A stretch of 30,628 bases of DNA from Ichthyophthirius multifiliis (lineage: Eukaryota; Ciliophora; Oligohymenophorea; Hymenostomatida): contig NW_004086227.1 of the NCBI RefSeq assembly GCF_000220395.1, positions 1 to 30,628 on the forward strand. Direction: 5' to 3'. Positions 23,640 through 30,628 of the stretch are shown here, one piece after another. How positions within the stretch are numbered: position 1 is the stretch's first letter; each line of letters opens with the position of its first letter. The position numbers and the translations under genes are program-made. The notes beneath the pieces were generated by a model. The model saw only the letters and a list, made by a program, of their open reading frames with translations, ran no database searches and had not been told where the DNA came from.

Positions 23640-26600
23640 TCAAGTATAGGAAAGACTATTTATCTGCAATTTTTATTTCAAATAGCTTCTTAAGTATTAG
23701 TTTTCTCTTAACATTTATATAGGAATAAGTAATATAAATCCATTAACCCATTTTGAGTTATTTTTTAGTTTTTCGTAAATATAAGTCCAAATCAAAACCA
23801 AAAACAAGAAAATCAATAAATTATATGCAACCAAAACAATTAAAGAAAAAAGCAATTAATCATTAATTCCTTTATAAAATGCATTTATTTCATTATTTTT
23901 CCATTCTTAATTTATAAGATTCACATACTAATATAAAAATTGCATTTTGTACAAAAGCTTATCATTTAAAAGATCAAGAGCTGCTTATTTGCTTTATAAA
24001 GGTTTTTTAATATACATAAACTCTATATTATCAAGCCCATTAAGTATTTAGTTTTCAACATAAATGAAAAAATTGGAATAACCTTTTCTCAAAAGTCCTT
24101 AATCTTGGCATAAATCATCACTTATCTTGACTATTTTTTCACATAAATTTTAAGTTGTTAAAACATCCATGAAGCTCTTATAAGAGGAGTCTATTTCACC
24201 AAAATATCTGAAATTTTGATAAATTAATGATGTTATATTACTATCTAAGGTATTTTTTATTTAAAGGGCATTTTTTTAATAAAATTAAAAATTTTGTGAT
24301 TATATAAAGTTTTATAGAGTATTTTTATAATAAACTACGCTTTTTAAATTATTATAAAAGACTTTTTATTATAATAAATGATAGTCTTTTAAATCTTTAT
24401 TTTTTTCATAAAAAATAATAAATTTATGTCTTTTAAGATTATAAGTGAAGTAAAAAATACAAATAGTATAAACATTTGTAAAAAAAACTATAATTTATTT
24501 ATTGTTACACCTTATTTTTTTTCGTAAAAATATTTTTTTTTTTTTCAATTTTTTTATTTTAAATAAGTTTATTATATTAAATTATATAAGTGATTATTTT
24601 TATATATTTTATTTAAAAAATACCTTTATAATTCCTTGAACGAGAAATAGATTTAGTATCATGATCTTTTTTTTATTTAATTATAAAATCTTACTAAAAC
24701 TCCATAAATTTCTCAACTTCCTTAAGTAAGTTTTAAATATTAGATACAGAATGGAACAAATAAGTCATTTTTTTATACTAAGCAGCGTAATTGTCAACAT
24801 CTCTAATGGATATTTTTGTAAAAAGAGCAAGCGAATCATGTATTTTAGTTTTGGATTGAAAAATAATGGGATAAATGATAACAAAAGCTATAAAAATAAG
24901 AACAAAAGATAAAATCCAAAGGGCTAAAAATTATTATAATTAATAGTCAAGTGTTTAATCCATTTTATTTTATGTATTTAAATAATTAAGCTCATTTTAG
25001 GCAATTTAATTATCTAAATTTCTATCAATAAAATATAGAAAATCATCGTTTTTAAAAAAGGGATAATCAAAAAACTATTTTTCATATTCTACTGTATTAT
25101 TAATTGCATTCATATAAAGTCGAATAAACTTCTAATAATTAATATCAAGTAAAGTTTCTTATTTATTAATTAAAATATGGGCTTACATATGTTCAAATAT
25201 ATAATTTCCTTAGGCTTATCCTTCAACTTAACTTAAATCATTTAAAGTAAAATTAACAAAAATATCTTGTTTTTCTTTAATAAATTTTCTAATAAAATTC
25301 CACCACTCATCTTTTGCAAAAGAATTGTTTTCTTAATAAATCTTATTTTAAGTAAATTTCATATCTTAATAAGTATAATAGAATAAAGTTATATTTTCAC
25401 TATAGGCAGTTATTCTATTTATTATATTTATTTAATCTTTTATATCGGAAAATTTCGAATTTACTAATATGTATTATGCCGATGTTATTATAATTATCGT
25501 TATACACATAGAAAATACTAAATAATTTGCTGTTATTAATATTTATGGAATCTTCATGTTTTATAAAGATATTCTTAATATTTTTAATGCATTTTATGCA
25601 TTTAAAGATGATGTAGAACCTATTGATTAACCTATAGCTTTTTCTTCTTCTTTTATTTCTTTTCTTTCTAGATTTTCTAATAGATTACGCTTTTCCTTTT
25701 CTGATTATTAAGAAACTTCATTCTTTAATAATAATTTGAGCTCGTCTATGTTCGCTTCATCTTCTGAGGATGTTTCGTCAAAATTATTATTTTTATTATG
25801 ATTGTTATGTTTATCTTTTTCTTTTATTGTTTTTAATTATTTATATAATTGACCTTTCTATAAACGGTCTTTTAAAATCATAAATCCTTTTGATTTTACT
25901 GATAGTCCTTATTTAGAATTCTTTTCTAATGAAGTTGTTTGTTTTAAATTTTTTTCTTCACCATTATTATTATTATTTTCTTTTGAGTCTTAAACTTTTA
26001 TATTATTTAGTGTTCTCTTTTTATTTTATTTTTAATTTACAATAATTATAATAATAAAAAAAATTACTTTTTATTCTTCGTCAAAATCAAACATAAATCC
26101 ACTTTCGTTTTATTTACTTTTTTCTTAAAAAAAAAAACTTTTAGGTTTATTTCCTAACATATTTTTTTTTATTAAAATATTTCTAAATTTTGCACAAGTG
26201 GGAAGTGTAGGAAGATCTTCTTCTTTTTCTTCTTCTTCTTCTTACGTTATACTTTTTTATTTGAACAAAAATTATTTATTTAAAGCTGAATTTCGAATTT
26301 TAGAGTTTTGTTTTTCTAATTAAGAAGAGTTCTATATTAAAGATTTCTACGTAAACAACTGACTTTATTATTATTCGAATTACCTGCTATTATTAGGAAT
26401 TAATGTATTTTGTTAAAGTTATGATATTTATTTAACTAAAAATTTATTTTCTTCATTATTATTAGTTATTTCTTTCGATTTTATTTACTTACTTAGGGCT
26501 TTTCGAAGTGCAGTTTCTCTTTCCTCAACTACCACTATAGAACTATTTCTTTAATTATAAGATGATGTTTTGCGCAATCTGGCAGCTTTTATATATTTAT

Positions 26601-29600
26601 TGGAAGGCTTAAACAAAGAAACAATCGTTTTTTTTACTGCATTATCAATATCTTCATTTTTATCACCACCTTCTGATCCATTTTAATATTATTGTTATGA
26701 ATAATCCTTATTTTACTTTTTATTAGGTAAAAATTTATTAGTATTGGTGATATATTATTTTTAAAACATATTCAAAATTCCCTTTAATTTAGGTTTTTGG
26801 GGAGCTGCTACATTTGAAATTTTGAAATTATCATCTTTCGGAACTTCTTCATCTAAGACATTTTTTACTTTTTTTTTTTTGAAATCATCGTGAACTTTCT
26901 TCATTTCAGAAATAAATCCCTTTATATCACCTTGTCGCTTTTTCATTTTTTCCATATATTCATAATCCAACTTTTTTATTTCGAAATAAACAATTTTAAT
27001 TGCCTTTACAATAGATTTTCCATTTCCATTAAAAAAAGGGAATTCTTAAACTATTCCTTTAATTTTTACTATGCTTTGTAGTTTTTTCCAGTTTATTTTT
27101 TTTAATCCATTTTATAAATAGTTTAAATAATCGCTTTTAAATTAAACAAGTTATTTTTAGTCTTTTATTAAACGATCTTTTTATCCGTCATTTTCATCTT
27201 TAAAATATTTACGAAAAATCTTTTTTTTTCTTTCGAGATGTTCCTTCATTACTTCTGCAAAATCAATTGGAATGAAAATAAAAAACTTCACTTCTTTCGC
27301 ATTGCTAGAAGAATCAGCTCCGATTACCTTCAAACCATTCAGACTAACTTATTCACGCGGCTTTTCAAATAAATAATCAAAATCAATGAAATAATCTTTA
27401 TATGTCTGCATTAATTTAGGTGCTATAAGTTAAATATTAAGTCTATTTTTTAATAATTCCTATGGATTTATTTTCATAAAACTAGCCACTTTTTTCCCTA
27501 TACCGCAAATTTCCCCATCAAAATCACTAACAATATAATCTTAATCATTTAATTTATTAATTAACCCCATAATTTAAAAATCATCTACACTAGGAATTAC
27601 TTTTGAAAAAATATTACACGAAAAGCAAAAACCCTTATTATCTAAAGCCCAAGTATGCATAATATTATTAATAGTAACTTCTTATCCTGTATTATAGAAA
27701 TTTTGTAAAATTTTATTATGAAAAGATGCAAAAACTCTCGGCATAAATTCATTTATGCTTCTTCCAATTAAATTATGGGCATTTATAGCCAAAATCCTTT
27801 CACTATTTTAAGATGCCCATATAATATTATACATTGACTCGTATTTAGATGAAAGGGAAACTACACAAGCATTCTCATCATATATATTGTATTTTTTTAT
27901 AAGAAAATCTAAATCCTAGTTTATTGAATTTCCGACCTCCATACAGCTTTTCATTTAGATACTTTTTTAAACTTGAGAGTATAAAAGTTCATCATAAATT
28001 ATATAATTCGCGTATATATCCATATATATTTTTAAATCACTGGATGTATTATTTAACTTTATTAATTTTTCAAATATATCGTTTGTCTCTTTTATTTTTA
28101 GGAAATTATTATTACATATATTTAATAATTTAGATAAATCAGGTATTTGATCTTGTAGACTTTCCCACATATCCCCAAATAGCTTAGCCACAGACTGAAT
28201 AGAATCTTTAATTTCTTTCATACCTTTATCAAATTCCCTTACATTTTCAATTTGAAGAGTTTACGGGACTATATTTTTCATGTTTTTGGCCAAAATAAAT
28301 TTATGCATTTTTATCTAAAGTCTATATAAACAAAAATCAATTGAAAAACCCAAATTATCGTCATATTATTTCTTAAATTGACTTATTGAAGCTTAAATAG
28401 GTGTATAAAGTCTCAAACTTTCGAATACATAAAAAATCTTATCTAAATATAATAATTTTGAGTTCTTGAATTTCCTTTATCCTTCCTAAATCATTTTTTA
28501 TATAAAATGTTTCACAAAAACATCATCTCTATGAAATTATAATTTCTAGTCACCACAAACCAGCTTTTTAGGATCATATAAGTAGTTTCTTCTCCTACAG
28601 GGACATGTGGCTGTTTCTGTGCATTTATCATAATGAATTTTTAATAAAGAAGCTAACAAAAGTTCCGATTTTTTAATATGAAGACTTTATGATAATGTAT
28701 TATAGGTCCTTATTTTTAAATCCAAAAGCACTTCTGAAGATATATCGTCAAGTTCTCGAATCATTATTACTTTTGCTTGATAGTTTCTGATATTTAGAAA
28801 TAATTTTATGAAAAAACACAGTCCTAACCCTACTAGTATTAATATATTTTATTTAAATAATGGTATATCAACTACTAATAATGCAAAGTATATTATATTT
28901 ACCCAAAAATAAGCAGCAACAAATATACCATGGGCTTTAGAAACATTTTTAGAATGATAAGAAAAAGATGATAGAGTATCGTATAAATAAATAAACCCAA
29001 TCACCAAATGGATAAGAATGTATTCGATATACAATGTTTTATCATTTAAATCTAGAATTACATAAGCTAAAATAAAAAAGATCTTAAAAAGGAAAAACAC
29101 TATTTATATCCCTGAAGGGTTTCTAGAAAGATTATCTTCTATTCGAAAAGTAAAATTAAAGAAAAGATACACATATAAAATTTCCAATATAGTCATTATT
29201 ATAAAAGCAATACAAGAAATTACAATTATTATTAAATGTTCATCTTTTTTTATTTTATTTTGTAAAAAAAATATATTTTTATTTTTACTTCCATAACATT
29301 CTACACTGATTTTACAAAAAAAATTTGAAAATATTAATCCATATATAGGTATAAATCCTAATTTATCAATACAATCATATATTAATCCCCAAATGTTTTT
29401 TAAATCTCGAATAAATATTTCATCTTGGTTCTAGGAATGATATATGTAATATAAACCCCATATCAAAAATGCTAAAATACATATAACTAAAGCTAAAATT
29501 CCATAATTAAATACTAATGAACTTTATTACATTATAGTTGGAAATATTAATATATATTCAGTAATTTGAAGCATAGAACCTATCATTGATTACTTTTTTA

Positions 29601-29815
29601 TAATTTATAAATCTATTAGATTTTTTTTTTACGTCTAAATCTTTATTAAATTTGTTTGTTGTTAATGCTATGTGCTAAATAAATTAAACTGCTACTATAA
29701 ATATTGAAATATTTTCTGATAAAGATTTATATTCTAATATTTCGTTATATGTAAAAAATATAGCCTGCTTTAGTTTTTAGAAAAAATGCTTTTGATTTTA
29801 TTTTAGACTTATCAT
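23640..29815 (-). CDS. Giant TmcB/TmcC-type multi-pass membrane protein with PAS-like domain
   Basis: Resembles the 'tiny macrocysts' (TmcB/TmcC) type proteins, a large ciliate family with unclear, probably sensory or signalling, function. Four exons on the minus strand, 29815-29633, 29592-26068, 26016-24624 and 24487-23640, sum to exactly 5949 nt (1982 residues); introns are 40, 51 and 136 nt. Residues 1-325 hold several membrane spans (for example YGILALVICILAFLIWGLYY, IIIVISCIAFIIMTILEILY). A helical region with the conserved cysteine cluster TCPCRRRNYLYDP follows near 390. A PAS-like domain lies at about 635-760 (IIWASQNSERILAINAHNLI, RSINEFMPRVFASFHNKIL). Next comes a long low-complexity Gln/Asn/Glu linker, then spans near 1398 (ANYLVFSMCITIIIITSAQ), 1600 (LWILSFVLIFIAFVIIYPII) and 1910 (LLFSLIVLVAYNLLIFLFLV). 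It ends IPIQMLRENQYLRSYL and a short tail before TGA. A standard-code reading sees only fragments. Confidence 0.85.
26215..26245 (-). repeat. Glu/Lys-coding trinucleotide tract in the TmcB-like gene
   Basis: A CTT-rich run on the plus strand that encodes a Glu block (SITQEEEEKEEDLPTLP) on the minus strand, in the low-complexity linker between the PAS-like domain and the C-terminal spans. Confidence 0.75.
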
Positions 29816-30569
29816 ATATGTTTTTGGATTTTGGTTTTTTTTAAAAATATATATTTAAATATTTATTATAATTTTTTAAAAAATAATAAAAATACATTTA
29901 TTTATAATTATTTTTTTAATTTAATATGTATTAATAATTGTTTATATTTATTACAAAGTAAATATATTATAATAAAGAATAAATATTATATAAAATAAAA
30001 TTAAATATCTAAATAATATAATAAAAATTAGTATATAAAGAATTAAACTAAATAAAATATTTTATTTATTAAATATATGGATAGCTTTTCTTACAAACAA
30101 ATGAATAAACTATAATTAAATAAATTCATTTTAAAATTATAGCAATTATTTTTTTTAACTAAAAAATATATATGAGCTGATTTATTTTCTTCATCTTTAA
30201 ATAAAAAAACATTAAAAATTTCATAATATCAGAACTTGCTGTTTTAATAATCAAAACATATAGTTAAAATTGACATATTTAATTTGAATTCTTAATAATT
30301 ATATAAAAAATTAATAAAAAAAAAAATATATTGAAATTTAAAAATATATTTGTAGAAGAAATCTAAAATAATGTAATTTTGAAAATAAAACTTTCAAAAA
30401 TCTGAAAATTTTAAAAATATATTTAAAAAAAATAGTATTCAAATTTAATTGAAAAGATTTTCTATAGAATTAATGGATTTTTATATATATAATTATAATT
30501 ATTTTATATATTAATAAAAAAAATTATTTTAAATAATTAATGATTTTAAAAAACAAGCTAGAAATTAAA

Positions 30570-30628
<59 letters not shown>
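29816..30628. other. Upstream flank of the TmcB-like gene, ending in a TA repeat
   Basis: A+T-rich sequence with the presumed TmcB-like promoter. On the plus strand a 33-codon frame starts at 30078 (MDSFSYKQMNKLQLNKF). Just after its TGA, a second stretch at about 30179-30330 reads DLFSSSLNKKTLKISQYQNL in another frame. These might be exons of a gene, but I cannot confirm it. The window closes in a TA run. Confidence 0.4.
30575..30625. repeat. (TA)n microsatellite at the window end
   Basis: An uninterrupted TA dinucleotide run of about 50 bp, cut by the window end; the true length is unknown. Confidence 0.9.

Noticed and set aside
24345-24395. Inverted AAAAGACT / AGTCTTTT pair as a regulatory hairpin
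   Set aside because: It lies within the last exon of the TmcB-like gene (KDLKDYHLLQQKVFYN) and is explained by codon content.
28849-29100. Isolated membrane-protein ORF on the minus strand as a separate gene
   Set aside because: It is an in-frame part of the second exon of the TmcB-like gene; the flanking TAA codons are glutamine.

Overview
This window reads as ciliate macronuclear DNA, most likely from an oligohymenophorean relative of Ichthyophthirius or Tetrahymena. It is extremely A+T rich. Every recognisable gene uses TAA and TAG inside its reading frame, mostly where homologues have glutamine, and ends in TGA. Introns are short (mostly 37-60 nt, a few longer), A+T rich and almost all GT-AG. 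With the standard code the genes are shredded, so nearly all standard-code open frames here are fragments or shadows. I name the organism group from code, composition and gene content only; the species is an inference.

Layout from left to right: ribosomal protein L26/uL24 (608-1205, minus) is head to head with the 20S pre-rRNA D-site endonuclease NOB1 (1476-3088, plus). After a gene-poor gap comes a very large secreted or surface-anchored protein of about 2244 residues in 12 exons (4354-11778, plus). It converges on a TMCO1-type ER calcium channel gene (11935-12647, minus), which appears to contain a 45-nt GC-AG intron. A decayed MORN-repeat gene (about 13412-13870, plus) faces a WD40-repeat protein resembling the MAPKBP1/WDR62 group (13983-17298, minus). 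An Mrd1/RBM19 pre-rRNA-processing factor with five RRM domains (18508-21124, plus) converges on a Gln/Lys/Glu-rich orphan protein (21392-22927, minus). The right end is a giant multi-pass membrane protein with a PAS-like domain, of the TmcB/TmcC ('tiny macrocysts') type abundant in ciliates (23640-29815, minus; 1982 residues in four exons).

Three of the eight intact-looking genes act in ribosome synthesis (RPL26, NOB1, MRD1). The others are membrane or surface proteins, a WD40 scaffold and an orphan. There is no operon logic; neighbours are independent eukaryotic transcription units with small intergenic spaces. I saw no tRNA or rRNA gene, no transposon, no viral element, no CRISPR array and no telomere repeat.

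Exon limits were derived by hand from conserved protein alignments remembered from the families, intron consensus and frame arithmetic. For RPL26, NOB1, the surface protein, TMCO1 and TmcB-like the exon sums are exact multiples of three. MRD1 and the orphan each need one single-base correction at an A homopolymer, and the WD40 gene has two junctions I could not resolve.
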